This document shows, piece by piece, positions 37,443 to 46,433 of a stretch of DNA of 64,000 nucleotides (positions within the stretch are counted from its first letter, which is position 1; the number at the start of each line of letters is the position of its first letter). The translations under genes and the position numbers were made by a program. Origin of the DNA: Thioclava indica (GTDB lineage Bacteria; Pseudomonadota; Alphaproteobacteria; Rhodobacterales; Rhodobacteraceae); assembly GCF_000714545.1 (NCBI RefSeq), contig NZ_AUNB01000040.1, positions 62,001 through 126,000 on the forward strand, read 5' to 3'. The notes beneath the pieces are model-generated. The model ran no database searches. It was not told the DNA's origin and worked only from the letters and a program-made list of their open reading frames with translations.

Positions 37443-38204
37443 TTAACGGCGAATGAGCAATTTTTGACCACCGCGCAGGATAGCGTGCGCAATTTCTGAA
37501 AAATCTTCCGCATCGCGTGTATGCTGTGGTGCGCCATGCACGATCAGGGGGGCAAGCAGTTCCAGCGGCGCGCGCGCCCCTTTGCGAGCCTGCACGATCA
37601 CGCGGCGCGCCGGACGCCCGATGCGCGGCGCGATCGGCAAGACGGTGATCGCGCCTGCACGCCCTTGCAGACCTGCCAGAATATCGCCCAGCCGATCAAC
37701 CTGCTGGATCAGCGTCACCATGCCATCGGGGTGCAAGCGACGCAGCCCGGCATCCAGCCACAGCGCCAGCGGCGTGACCTCTCGCAGCGCGTGTTCGCGT
37801 TCGCGATCCGTGGCGGGGGTGCCGCTTTGGGGCACGAAATAAGGCGGATTGGCAATAATATGATCAAAGCTGCGCGCACGCAGATCGGCGGGCATCTCGG
37901 CCAGATCGCCTTCGATCACCTCAAGGGTCATCGCGTTGCTTTGCGCATTGGCGCGCGCCAAAGCAGCGTAGCGCGGCTGCACCTCAAGTCCGGTCTGGCG
38001 CAGCCCTGCCACCCGCGCGCCCAGACACAGGCTGGCCACCCCTGCCCCGCAGCCCAGTTCCAACACCGATTGCCCCGCGCAGGCATCGCAAGCCGCCGCT
38101 AAAAACACCGCATCCATCGCTGAACGATAGCCCGCCTTGGGCTGCGCGATGCGCAAACGCCCGCCCAGAAACCCGTCCTCGCTTAGCTCGGCAGGCGCAA
38201 ACAT
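37443..38204 (-). CDS. tRNA1(Val) A37 N6-methyltransferase-like enzyme
   Basis: A 253-residue SAM-dependent methyltransferase. SAM motif I is VLELGCGAGVASLC near 45-58, and the N6-adenine motif NPPYF lies near 118-122. This fits the TrmN6/YfiC group that methylates A37 of tRNA1-Val, although related enzymes modify other nucleic acids or proteins. The ATG at 38204 overlaps the DUF2007 stop (TGATG). Confidence 0.83.
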   Translation of the reverse strand: MFAPAELSEDGFLGGRLRIAQPKAGYRSAMDAVFLAAACDACAGQSVLELGCGAGVASLCLGARVAGLRQTGLEVQPRYAALARANAQSNAMTLEVIEGDLAEMPADLRARSFDHIIANPPYFVPQSGTPATDREREHALREVTPLALWLDAGLRRLHPDGMVTLIQQVDRLGDILAGLQGRAGAITVLPIAPRIGRPARRVIVQARKGARAPLELLAPLIVHGAPQHTRDAEDFSEIAHAILRGGQKLLIRR

Positions 38205-38416
38205 CAATCCGGCCCGATCTCATTGTCGCGCAGAACGGCTTGGGCAAGGAACAGCTCGCCATCGCGCACCATCAAACGGCGCGGCAATATGCCCAATGAG
38301 CCCTCCAGAACGCTCATATGGACGTCCATCTGGAAGGCTTCTATACCCTCGCCCTTGAGCAATGATGCTGCAAAAGCGAGTTTGACAGGGTCGGTACTAC
38401 GCAATAGCTCTTTCAT
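38204..38416 (-). CDS. DUF2007 small protein
   Basis: 70 residues of the DUF2007 type: MKELLRSTDPVKLAFAASLL, then GIEAF and a C-terminal RRLMVRDGEL. The fold resembles PII-like ferredoxin folds and is called a putative signal transducing protein; its function is unknown. GGGAGG precedes the ATG. Coupled to the downstream methyltransferase and divergent from the polyprenyl synthase gene with 61 bases between starts. Confidence 0.85.
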   Translation of the reverse strand: MKELLRSTDPVKLAFAASLLKGEGIEAFQMDVHMSVLEGSLGILPRRLMVRDGELFLAQAVLRDNEIGPD

Positions 38417-38477
38417 GTCCCTCCCATACGGCCCCGAGCGCGGGCTGTCGAGATGGGGCCAGAGCGGAAGGATGACA

Positions 38478-39479
38478 ATGAGCCTTGATGACAAGACGGA
38501 AAAACCGCATGAGCGGCTGGCCAAAGCGCTGGAAGCCGATCTGAGCGCAACCGATGCGCTGATCGTGCAGCGTATGGCGTCGGAAAATGCGCCGCGCATT
38601 CCTGAAGTGACCGCGCATCTTGTGGGGGCTGGCGGCAAGCGGCTGCGACCGATGCTGACGATCGCGGCGGCGCGGTTATGTGGCTATCAGGGCAGCCTGC
38701 ATCACAATCTCGCGGCGGCGGTCGAGTTCATTCACACCGCCACCCTGCTGCATGATGATGTGGTCGATGAAAGCAAACAGCGCCGGGGGCGGCCCACCGC
38801 GAACCTGCTATGGGACAACAAATCCAGCGTTCTGGTGGGCGATTACCTGTTTGCGCGGTCCTTCCAGTTGATGACGGACACGCAAAACCTGCGGGTGCTG
38901 TCGATCCTGTCCAACGCAAGTGCCGTGATCACCGAGGGCGAGGTGCTGCAACTGAGCGCTGCCGAAGACCTCGCGACGACCGAGGACACCTATTACAAGG
39001 TTGTGCGCGGCAAGACGGCGGCGCTGTTTTCGGCCTCAGCCGAGGCCGGCGCGGTGCTGGCCGGTGCGTCTGAGGAGCAGATTTCGGCGCTGCATGATTA
39101 TGGCGAAAGTCTGGGAATTGCGTTTCAGGTGGTCGATGATCTGCTCGATTATCTCAGCGATGCCAAGACGATGGGCAAAAACGTCGGCGATGACTTCCGC
39201 GAGCGTAAACTGACGCTGCCGCTGATCAAAACCATCGCCAAAGCCAATGACGAAGAGGGCGCGTTCTGGAAGCGCGTGATCGACAAAGGCGATCAGCATG
39301 AGGGTGATCTGGAACACGCTTTGGGCCTGATGAAGGCACATGGCGCGCTGGAAGAAACCCGTCAGGCTGCTATCGGCTGGGCCGATCGGGGCCGCGCGCG
39401 TCTGTCGGTGCTACCCGCCGGAGATCTGCGCGATATGCTGGATGATCTTGCCGATTATGTCGTGGCGCGGCTGCGCTAA
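38478..39479 (+). CDS. all-trans polyprenyl (probably decaprenyl) diphosphate synthase
   Basis: A 333-residue trans-prenyltransferase. The first aspartate-rich motif is DDVVDES (93-99), the second is VVDDLLDY near 218, and GGKRLRP lies near 52. It extends farnesyl diphosphate to the long side chain of ubiquinone. Ubiquinone-10 is usual in Rhodobacterales, so decaprenyl is inferred. The ATG at 38478 is preferred to 38472 because AAGG is then 7 bases away. Confidence 0.94.
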   Translation: MSLDDKTEKPHERLAKALEADLSATDALIVQRMASENAPRIPEVTAHLVGAGGKRLRPMLTIAAARLCGYQGSLHHNLAAAVEFIHTATLLHDDVVDESKQRRGRPTANLLWDNKSSVLVGDYLFARSFQLMTDTQNLRVLSILSNASAVITEGEVLQLSAAEDLATTEDTYYKVVRGKTAALFSASAEAGAVLAGASEEQISALHDYGESLGIAFQVVDDLLDYLSDAKTMGKNVGDDFRERKLTLPLIKTIAKANDEEGAFWKRVIDKGDQHEGDLEHALGLMKAHGALEETRQAAIGWADRGRARLSVLPAGDLRDMLDDLADYVVARLR

Positions 39480-39537
39480 AGGCGGTTTTGGCGGGTCGGC
39501 GGCTGCGACATAAAGGATAGCGTCGGTCTGACATTTT

Positions 39538-39572
39538 AAGGACCAGTTTCTTGGCGAAACTGGTCCTTTTCA
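39538..39572. terminator. bidirectional rho-independent terminator
   Basis: Perfect stem AAGGACCAGTTTC...GAAACTGGTCCTT with a 5-base loop, flanked by T-rich sequence on the plus strand and A-rich sequence on the left. It lies between the convergent prenyl synthase (ends 39479) and the glutamine synthetase-family gene (ends 39602). Confidence 0.9.
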
Positions 39573-39601
39573 TTGGCGGTGTAACTCGGGGGCAGCGCGC
39601 C

Positions 39602-40933
39602 CTAGACGGTATCGAGGTAAAGCTCGCTCTGTTCCTGTTCGGACAGTTCTGCCATGTAGCGCAGTTCTTGGCGTTTGGTCATCGCGAAATTCTCGATCAA
39701 CTCGCGTTCAAAGATACGCCCGATCATCTCACTGCTGGTGAAGGCCTCAATCGCGGCCCCCCATTCGGTGGGCATTTGCGGCAAATCGAGCGCATAGGCA
39801 TTGCCCTTGATCGGTGCGGGCGGCTCTTTGCCATCCTTGAGGCCCTCAAGCGCGGCCCCCAGAACGGCGGCAATCATCAGATAGGGGTTCACGTCGCCCC
39901 CGGCCACGCGATGCTCGATGCGGCGCGCAGAGGGGCCAGAGGCCGGGATACGCAGCGCCGAGGTGCGGTTCTCATAGGCCCAAGCGATGCCTGTCGGCGC
40001 GTGGGCATCCGGCACCAGCCGGTCATAGCTGTTCTCGTGAGGCGCAAAGACCAGCGTCGAGCCTTCCATTGCGGCCAGACAGCCCGCCACCGCATGGCGC
40101 AGCTTGTCCGAGCCTTTCTCGGTGCCGTCGTTGAAGATGTTCTTGCCCGCGCTATCGAGCACCGAGAAATGCATATGCATGCCGTTGCCCGACCACTCGT
40201 CATAGGGTTTGGCCATGAACGAGGCCGCAAAGCCGTGACGACGCGCCAACCCCTTGACCAGCATCTTGAACAGCCACGCATCATCAGCCGCCTTGAGCGC
40301 ATCATTCTGGTGGCTCATGTTGATTTCGAACTGGCCCGGGCCTGCCTCGGAGATCGCGGTATCGGCGGGGATATCCATCGCCTCGCAGGCATCATACAGC
40401 TCGGTGAAGAAGATATCGAACGCATCAAGCGCGCGCAGGGACAGCACCTCACCGCCCGAGCGGCGCTTGCCAGAACGCGGACTTGGTGGCACGCGCAACT
40501 GCTTGCCGGAATCGTCGATCAAGAAGAACTCCAGCTCGGTCGCGACGACGGGGGTCAGGCCCATCGCGGTGTAGCGTTCCGCCACCCGTGCCAGCGCCTG
40601 ACGCGGATCGCCCGCATAGGGCGTGCCATCCATGTGAAACATCCAGATCGGCAGCAGCGCGGTGGGGGCCTCAAGCCAGGGCATCGGCATGAAACCACGC
40701 TCGGTCGGCATCAACAGCCCGTCGCAATCACCCGATTCAAAGACCAGCGGGCTGTCTTCGATATCCTCGCCCCAGATATCGAGGTTCATCACCGAAAACG
40801 GAAATCGCGTGCCTTCGGAGAATACCTTATCGGCGAAACGCGCGGGCAGCCGCTTGCCTCGTGCCACTCCGTTAAGATCTGCCGCAGCGACGCGGATCGT
40901 GCGCACATCGGGATGATCGTGCAGCCAGTCCAT
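39602..40933 (-). CDS. glutamine synthetase-family amine/amino-acid ligase
   Basis: A 443-residue GS-fold ligase. Metal-binding glutamates are seen in ATELEFF and AGPGQFEINM, HMHFSV supplies the usual histidine, and NSYDRL, ENRTSALRIP and EHRVAGGDVNP line the active site. It is closer to the PuuA/GlnT type (gamma-glutamyl-polyamine or related ligases) than to GlnA and lacks the adenylylation tyrosine region of GSI-beta. It ends an ABC-transporter operon, 3 bases after the preceding permease stop, so it probably activates the imported compound. Confidence 0.85.
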   Translation of the reverse strand: MDWLHDHPDVRTIRVAAADLNGVARGKRLPARFADKVFSEGTRFPFSVMNLDIWGEDIEDSPLVFESGDCDGLLMPTERGFMPMPWLEAPTALLPIWMFHMDGTPYAGDPRQALARVAERYTAMGLTPVVATELEFFLIDDSGKQLRVPPSPRSGKRRSGGEVLSLRALDAFDIFFTELYDACEAMDIPADTAISEAGPGQFEINMSHQNDALKAADDAWLFKMLVKGLARRHGFAASFMAKPYDEWSGNGMHMHFSVLDSAGKNIFNDGTEKGSDKLRHAVAGCLAAMEGSTLVFAPHENSYDRLVPDAHAPTGIAWAYENRTSALRIPASGPSARRIEHRVAGGDVNPYLMIAAVLGAALEGLKDGKEPPAPIKGNAYALDLPQMPTEWGAAIEAFTSSEMIGRIFERELIENFAMTKRQELRYMAELSEQEQSELYLDTV

Positions 40934-40936
40934 AAC

Positions 40937-41764
40937 TCACCTGATGATTTGCGGCCTGAAACGCATCTTTGCGCGCCGCTCTTGCGGCAGATGGCGGTTC
41001 AGGCGGCGGTTGATAAAGCCAAAGAGTGTGATCACCGACAGCGTGAGCAAGATGAAATAGAAAGCCGCGATCGGATAGGGAATGAAGGGGTTAAACGTCT
41101 TGTCGGCGAAGTATTTCGCATAATACAGCGCGTCACCCTCTTGGCGAAACGCCGGAAAGCCCGAGAAAAACACCAACGTCGTGGCGTGAAACAGGAAAAT
41201 CGCCTCGTTGGTATAAGACGGCCAGGCAAGCCGCAGCATGGTCGGCCACGTCACCCGGCGAAACTTGTTCCAGCCCGACAGCCCATACGCATCCGCCGCC
41301 TCAAGATCACCCTTGGGCACCGAGCGCAGCGCACCGTAGAAAATCTCGGCGGCATAGGCAGAGGTGTTGAGAAACAGCACGAACAGCGCCCCGGCCCAAG
41401 CCCGCGTCATCCAGTCGGTATCCACCGTGATGCCCAGCACCGGAATGCCCGCGCGCGGCAGCATCGAAAGCGCCTCATAGGCGAGGAAAAACTGGATAAA
41501 CAGCGGCGAGCCCCGAAAGACGAAGATGAACCACTCGGCGGGTTTGCGGATCAGCCGCGTTTCGGTGTTTTTAGCCAGCGCCAAAGCGGTCGCCAGAAAG
41601 AACCCGCCCAGCAGCGCGAGCACGCCGAAATAGATGTTCCACACCATGCCCGAGCCGATCAGCGTGAATTGCTGGCACATCGTGAAATCGCTGCGCGGCA
41701 ACAACCGCTCGCCCACGCCAACCGAGCGCAGGCCATAATCGGCGATGGTCTGAAGACAGCTCAT
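40937..41764 (-). CDS. polar amino acid ABC transporter permease (HisM/ArtM type)
   Basis: 275 residues with about five membrane helices and an EAA loop (EAADAYGLSGWNKFRRVTWP near 165-185) of the histidine/glutamine/arginine (HAAT) permease family. Its ATG overlaps the stop of the other permease in a 4-base ATGA. It should pair with that protein as the membrane channel for the binding protein at 42686-43408. Confidence 0.9.
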   Translation of the reverse strand: MSCLQTIADYGLRSVGVGERLLPRSDFTMCQQFTLIGSGMVWNIYFGVLALLGGFFLATALALAKNTETRLIRKPAEWFIFVFRGSPLFIQFFLAYEALSMLPRAGIPVLGITVDTDWMTRAWAGALFVLFLNTSAYAAEIFYGALRSVPKGDLEAADAYGLSGWNKFRRVTWPTMLRLAWPSYTNEAIFLFHATTLVFFSGFPAFRQEGDALYYAKYFADKTFNPFIPYPIAAFYFILLTLSVITLFGFINRRLNRHLPQERRAKMRFRPQIIR

Positions 41765-42642
41765 ATGTCGGCCTTTCGCAGCGCTTCACCGCCCGCCGTC
41801 GCCTGCCCGAAGGACAGCTTGCGATTGATGCGGGTCAGCACGATCTCGGAAAGTTTGGTCATCACGAGATAGAACACCAACAGCACGAGGAAATAATAGA
41901 CCCGCCAATCGGGATGGGGATAGGCGTAAACGGTGGATTTCGTGGCGCCCAACTCGCGCGCCCAATAGACGATATCCTCGATCCCCAGCAAGAACAGCAG
42001 CGGTGTGGCCTTGATCAGGATCATCCACAGATTGGACAGGCCGGGCAGCGCATAGGTCCACATTTGCGGGATCAAAACGCGGCGCGTGACTTGGGCTTGC
42101 GTCATGCCATAGGCCTCGGCGGTTTCAAGCTGGGCGCGCGGCACCGCCTGCATCGCTCCATAGAGAACATTGGCCGCAAACGCGCCAAACACCACCGCAA
42201 AGGCAATCACCGCCAGCGAAAATCCGTAAATCTCGTGATAGATCTGGGGCGCGGAGTTCAGCGGCATTTTCGCCGCCGCGCAGACGTGAAACTCGTTGCC
42301 CGCAAACACCGGTTGGTTCCAGTCGGGGCATTTTATCCGGTTGCGCACATATTCGATCCCCTCATCCATCGCGATTGGAACGAAGAGGAAAAAGATGATG
42401 TCAGGCACGCCGCGCACCATCGCGGTATAAGTGCGACCGATCCAGCGCAGCGGGGTGATACGCGACCGCGCCGCCAGCGCCCCGCTAAAGCCGAACAACA
42501 ACGCCACCGGGGCGGTGACGGCCAACAGCACCAGCACGATCCCGAACGAGCCATAAAACAGCATCTGCTTGCCCGTGGTGAGGTAGCAGAGCATCCATGA
42601 CAGGCCATGAAGGGATGAGGGATCAGCGCAGCTTGAAAACAT
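41761..42642 (-). CDS. polar amino acid ABC transporter permease (HisQ/ArtQ type)
   Basis: 293 residues, about five membrane helices, an EAA loop at ETAEAYGMTQAQVTRRVLIP near 185-205, and a long loop between helices 2 and 3 (about 100-140) containing a pair of cysteines. The start at 42642 lacks a strong ribosome site, but the N-terminal LHGLSWMLCYLTTGKQM looks family-like. Partner of the HisM-type permease. Confidence 0.88.
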   Translation of the reverse strand: MFSSCADPSSLHGLSWMLCYLTTGKQMLFYGSFGIVLVLLAVTAPVALLFGFSGALAARSRITPLRWIGRTYTAMVRGVPDIIFFLFVPIAMDEGIEYVRNRIKCPDWNQPVFAGNEFHVCAAAKMPLNSAPQIYHEIYGFSLAVIAFAVVFGAFAANVLYGAMQAVPRAQLETAEAYGMTQAQVTRRVLIPQMWTYALPGLSNLWMILIKATPLLFLLGIEDIVYWARELGATKSTVYAYPHPDWRVYYFLVLLVFYLVMTKLSEIVLTRINRKLSFGQATAGGEALRKADI

Positions 42643-42685
42643 CTAAAGGTTTGGGGGCAAACCGCGCGGCCTGCCCCCTGTCCGA

Positions 42686-43408
42686 TCAGTTCTTGAACGT
42701 CATCGAGTCAGCCCCGAAGTATTTCACGAGCAGCTTGTTCAGCGAGCCATCCGCTTTCATCTTGGTGATGCCATCGTTGAACTTGTCTTTCAGCGCGGTG
42801 TCGGATTTGCGCAGACCGATGCCGATACCATCGCCAAGCGAGACATCCTCACCCACAAACTCGAAACCGTCGGTTCCCGCAAACGGCTTAAGCGCGTCCT
42901 TATCGGCAAACACGGCATCTGCCTCACCGTTTTTCACAGCGGCGATGGTGTCATCCAGCGTGGCATATTCCGCCAGCGTCGCGCCGGTTTCGGCCACATG
43001 GGCGGCCTGAATCGTGCCGGTCTGGGCTGCGACAACGCCGCCTTTCAGGTCCGCATCAGGCGTGAGCGACAGGTAGGCCGAGGCCGCAGGCGGATAGTAA
43101 GCTTGCGTGAAATCAATCGATTGCTTGCGTTCATCCGTGATCGACATACCCGCCATGATCGTGTCGTAGTTGCCCGACAGCAAGTTGGGGATGATCGAAT
43201 CCCAGTCATTGGTGACCCAGGTGCAGGTCAGACCTTCCATTTCGCACAGCTTGTCGCCCAGCTCGCGCTCGAAACCCGCAACCTGACCGTTATCGTCGAT
43301 GAAGTTATAGGGAGGGTAAGCGCCCTCGGTCCCCATACGCACGGTTTCAGCAGCAGCGACACCGGCACTCAGCACAAGAGCGGCAGCCGTCAGGATCAGT
43401 TTTTTCAT
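42686..43408 (-). CDS. polar amino acid ABC transporter substrate-binding protein
   Basis: 240 residues with a clear signal peptide (1-20, AGVAAAE) and the SBP family 3 pattern: RMGTEGAYPPYNF, GFERELGDKLCEMEG, WDSIIPNLLSGNYD and the SITDERKQSIDFTQAYY signature. Ligands of the family include Lys/Arg/Orn, His, Glu/Gln and opines; the exact one is open. AGGGG lies before the ATG at 43408. Second gene of the operon after the ATPase. Confidence 0.92.
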   Translation of the reverse strand: MKKLILTAAALVLSAGVAAAETVRMGTEGAYPPYNFIDDNGQVAGFERELGDKLCEMEGLTCTWVTNDWDSIIPNLLSGNYDTIMAGMSITDERKQSIDFTQAYYPPAASAYLSLTPDADLKGGVVAAQTGTIQAAHVAETGATLAEYATLDDTIAAVKNGEADAVFADKDALKPFAGTDGFEFVGEDVSLGDGIGIGLRKSDTALKDKFNDGITKMKADGSLNKLLVKYFGADSMTFKN

Positions 43409-43440
43409 GTTATTTCCCCTGTCATTGGACTTGGTTGGTT

Positions 43441-44235
43441 TCACGCCGGCGCGGTGGCCGACAGGAACTGTTGCAGGCGCTCCGATTTCGGCGCGCCAAA
43501 CAGGGCCTCTGGCGGGCCCTCTTCTTCGATCTTTCCCATATGGAGAAAGACCACATGGTCTGACACATCGCGCGCCAGCCGCATATCGTGGGTCACGAGG
43601 ATCATCGTGCGATGCTCGCCCGCGAGATCCTTGATCACCTTGACCACCTCTTGCTGCAACTCGGGATCAAGCGCAGAGGTGGGTTCGTCAAACAACAGCG
43701 CCTTGGGCTCCATGCACAGCGCACGCGCAATCGCGGCGCGTTGCTGTTGACCGCCCGAAAGCTGCGCAGGATAGGCGTCGCATTTGTCGCCAATGCCAAC
43801 CTTGTCGAGCAGCGCGCGCGCGAGCGGTTCGACCTCGGCCTTGGGGTGCCCCAGCACGGTGACCGGCGCCTCCATGACGTTTTGCAGAATCGTCATATGT
43901 GCCCAGAGATTGAACTGCTGGAATACCATCGACAGATTGGTGCGAAACCGCGTGACCTGTGCGCGATCGGCGGGGCGACGGGACTGGCCCTGCCCTTTCC
44001 AAAGCACGCCCTCACCCTCAAACAGGATCTCGCCCGATTGGCTGTTTTCGAGCAGGTTGGCGCAGCGCAGCAATGTGGATTTGCCTGATCCCGACGAGCC
44101 GATGAGCGAGATCACCTGACCGCGCAACGCCTTCAGAGAGACGCCCTTGAGCACCTCAAGAGAGCCGTAGCTCTTGTGAAGATCGCGAATTTCAATGACG
44201 GGCGCATCTTGCGATGCTGGGTCTGTCAGGGGCAC
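43441..44235 (-). CDS. polar amino acid ABC transporter ATP-binding protein
   Basis: 264 residues: Walker A GSSGSGKST near 46-54, Q-loop in VFQQFNLW, signature LSGGQQQR, Walker B ALLFDEPTSALD, and H-loop VTHDM. It is the HisP/GlnQ type and first gene of the operon ATPase, binding protein, HisQ, HisM, GS-family ligase on the minus strand. Confidence 0.94.
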   Translation of the reverse strand: MPLTDPASQDAPVIEIRDLHKSYGSLEVLKGVSLKALRGQVISLIGSSGSGKSTLLRCANLLENSQSGEILFEGEGVLWKGQGQSRRPADRAQVTRFRTNLSMVFQQFNLWAHMTILQNVMEAPVTVLGHPKAEVEPLARALLDKVGIGDKCDAYPAQLSGGQQQRAAIARALCMEPKALLFDEPTSALDPELQQEVVKVIKDLAGEHRTMILVTHDMRLARDVSDHVVFLHMGKIEEEGPPEALFGAPKSERLQQFLSATAPA

Positions 44236-44376
44236 GCTTGGCAGCTTCTCTTTGTCCGTTTGGTCAATCTGGCGCGAAATTCATACGGATTGCAACGGGG
44301 TCATGACAGTTGACCCAAGGAAAAGCGACGAAAACACAGGCAAATGGCGCAAAAACAGGCGCGGCATGCGCAAGGA

Positions 44377-44826
44377 TCAGTTGCGCCGCGCCTCGACCCG
44401 CTGACGCGCCAGCGCCGAATCAACATCATTCACACCGAGTAGCTTTGAGGCCAGACGGATCAACGACTCCTCGTGGGACTCGCGCACACCGTCGGCCAGC
44501 GCCACGTCCCAGAGTGCCTCGATCACGCCGGTGCGGTCCTCATAGGCGACCTTGTCTTTCAGCGCGCGGGTGAAGCGCACGGTGTCGGGCGCGCCGGACT
44601 CAACCTCTTCGGCGTGATGGCGCAGCTCGGTTGCCTCGCGCGTCGACAGCCCGTTGCGCGCGGCCAGAACGCGGTCAATGCGCACCTTTTCCTCATCGTC
44701 ATAATCCCCATCCGAGCGCGCAAGACGCACCAAAAGAGCGGCCAAAGCCAGCTCGCGCTCGTCCGAGGCCAGCGGATCAAGCGCGGGGGCGGGATCATTC
44801 AAGATATTGAGCAAGCGTCCAAACAT
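44377..44826 (-). CDS. TerB-like protein
   Basis: 149 residues, mostly helical, with the TerB/DjlA-type pattern of acidic repeats (LARSDGDYDDEEKVRIDRVL near 35-54, then WDVALADGVRESHEESLI near 108). The family is linked to tellurite resistance, but stand-alone members have broader unknown stress roles. No other ter genes are nearby. Confidence 0.8.
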   Translation of the reverse strand: MFGRLLNILNDPAPALDPLASDERELALAALLVRLARSDGDYDDEEKVRIDRVLAARNGLSTREATELRHHAEEVESGAPDTVRFTRALKDKVAYEDRTGVIEALWDVALADGVRESHEESLIRLASKLLGVNDVDSALARQRVEARRN

Positions 44827-44901
44827 GAGAGTACAGATAACCTCGAAGTTGAAAAGAGCAAGTCACGACGGGGTCACACAAACGCAACCCCGTCCTCAGG
44901 C

Positions 44902-45933
44902 TTAGCCGACTTTGACAACCATCTTGCCGAAATTGCGCCCTTCCAACAGATCATAAAGCGCATCCGGCGCGGCCTCGAGCCCGTCAACCATTTGTTCTTT
45001 ATACTGGATTTTTCCATCTTCCAGCCAGCCCGTCATCTCGCGCGCAAATTCCTGATACAGCGAAATCGGGAAGCTGTCGAAGATGATGAAGCCCTGCACC
45101 TTAACCTTCATGCGCAAGATCGTGGACAGGATTTGCGGCCCGTGATCGGGTCCATCGGGCAATCCGGTGAGGTTATACCACGCCACCATCCCGCAAACAG
45201 GCATCCGCGCGAACGGGTTCAGCAGCGGCAAGACACCATACAGCACCTTGCCCCCGACATTCTCGAAATAGACGTCAATTCCCTCGGGGCAGACGGCAGC
45301 AAGCTGATCGGCGAAATCCTCGGCGCGGTGGTCGATACAGGCATCAAAGCCAAGCGTTTCGACCACATGCGCGCATTTCTCGGGCCCGCCCGCGATGCCC
45401 ACGACGCGACAGCCTTTGATCTTGGCGATTTGCCCGACCGTCGCGCCAACCGGCCCTGACGCTGCTGCAACAACAACCGTCTCGCCCGGTTTCGGCTCGC
45501 CGATCTGCAACAATCCCGCATAGGCGGTGTAGCCCGGCATCCCCAGAATCCCCAGCGACCACGAGGGGTTTTGCGGCTCATTCCCAAGATTCAGCACCTG
45601 CGTGCCATCGGACACCGCGTAATCCTGCCAGCCACTTGGGGCGAGCATAAAATCCCCCGCCTTGAACCCGTCGCAGTCGCTTTGCATCACCTCGGCCACG
45701 ACCTGCCCCGTCATGACGCCGCCAATCTCGACCGGAGTGGCGTAGGATTTCGCCGCACTCATCCGTCCGCGCATGTAGGGATCAAGCGACAGATAGACCG
45801 TGCGCAGCAACATCTCGCCCCCGCCCGGCTTGGGGATGTCACCCGTTTGAAGGCGTAGCGTTTCGCCATCAGGCGCGCCCTCGGGACGCTTGGCAAGAAC
45901 GATCTGGCGGTTGGTAGAGTCTGATTGCGACAT
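44902..45933 (-). CDS. NADP-dependent medium-chain oxidoreductase (prostaglandin/curcumin reductase type)
   Basis: A 343-residue zinc-free MDR of the PTGR/CurA group. It has YLSLDPYMRGRM near 45, the coenzyme loop AAASGPVGATVGQIAK near 153-168, and DVYFENVGG near 224. Such enzymes reduce alpha,beta-unsaturated ketones or aldehydes with NADPH. I use the ATG at 45933 (MSQSDS), because an upstream in-frame start would lie in the palindromic repeat. GGAG is about 9 bases away. Confidence 0.88.
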   Translation of the reverse strand: MSQSDSTNRQIVLAKRPEGAPDGETLRLQTGDIPKPGGGEMLLRTVYLSLDPYMRGRMSAAKSYATPVEIGGVMTGQVVAEVMQSDCDGFKAGDFMLAPSGWQDYAVSDGTQVLNLGNEPQNPSWSLGILGMPGYTAYAGLLQIGEPKPGETVVVAAASGPVGATVGQIAKIKGCRVVGIAGGPEKCAHVVETLGFDACIDHRAEDFADQLAAVCPEGIDVYFENVGGKVLYGVLPLLNPFARMPVCGMVAWYNLTGLPDGPDHGPQILSTILRMKVKVQGFIIFDSFPISLYQEFAREMTGWLEDGKIQYKEQMVDGLEAAPDALYDLLEGRNFGKMVVKVG

Positions 45934-45987
45934 GGCTCGGGTCTCCTGTTTCCAGCCCATAGCTAGGAGGCACCCGCGGAAAAGAAA

Positions 45988-46122
45988 GGGGGGCGCTGCC
46001 CCCTCTGGCCTCCCGGCCATTCACCCCCGGGATATCTCGATCAAGAGGAAGGGCGAACGCATCCCGGCTTCCAAGTGTTTAAAATATCCCGGGGGAGGCC
46101 GCAGGCCGGGGGCAGAGCCCCT
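45988..46122. repeat. interspersed palindromic repeat, copy B (inverted relative to copy A)
   Basis: Arms at about 45988-46034 and 46084-46122 surround a ~50-base loop. Read on the plus strand, the element matches the reverse complement of 9888-10024, including the loop segment TCAAGAGGAAGGGC. One arm lacks four bases relative to copy A, so the hairpin is less symmetric here. It ends 2 bases from the hisE stop codon and could act as its terminator. Confidence 0.88.
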
Positions 46123-46124
46123 GA

Positions 46125-46433
46125 TTAGCGTGACGCTTTTTCGGCGATGCCGGAGGTGCCTTGGCGGCGCTCGAGTTCGGCAAGCACTTCGGACAATGGC
46201 ACATCGCGCGCGGCCAGCATGACCAGTAGGTGATAAAGCACGTCGGCGGATTCATAGACCAGGTTCTCGCGGTCGTTCTTGACGGCGGCGATGATCGCCT
46301 CGACCGCCTCTTCGCCGAATTTCTCGGCGGCCTTTTCGGGGCCTTTGGCCAGAAGTTTCGCGGTCCACGAGCTATCGGGATCGGCGGCTTTGCGCGCTTC
46401 AATCGTGGCAAAAAGTGTTTCTAACGTGTTCAT
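46125..46433 (-). CDS. hisE: phosphoribosyl-ATP diphosphatase
   Basis: 102 residues of the HisE/MazG-like fold with [20 protein letters not shown] near 25-44 and [19 protein letters not shown] near 54-72, which carry the metal-binding acidic residues. It performs the second step of histidine synthesis. The ATG at 46433 overlaps the hisF stop (TGATG). A GTG one codon earlier is an alternative start. Confidence 0.95.
   Translation of the reverse strand: MNTLETLFATIEARKAADPDSSWTAKLLAKGPEKAAEKFGEEAVEAIIAAVKNDRENLVYESADVLYHLLVMLAARDVPLSEVLAELERRQGTSGIAEKASR

Noticed and set aside
39551-41872. 773-codon open frame on the plus strand
   Set aside because: It lies antisense to the glutamine synthetase-family gene and a permease, both with full family motifs; high G+C keeps the frame open.
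44377-44826. Tellurite resistance island
   Set aside because: Only a lone TerB-like gene is present, with no terA, terC, terD or terZ nearby.
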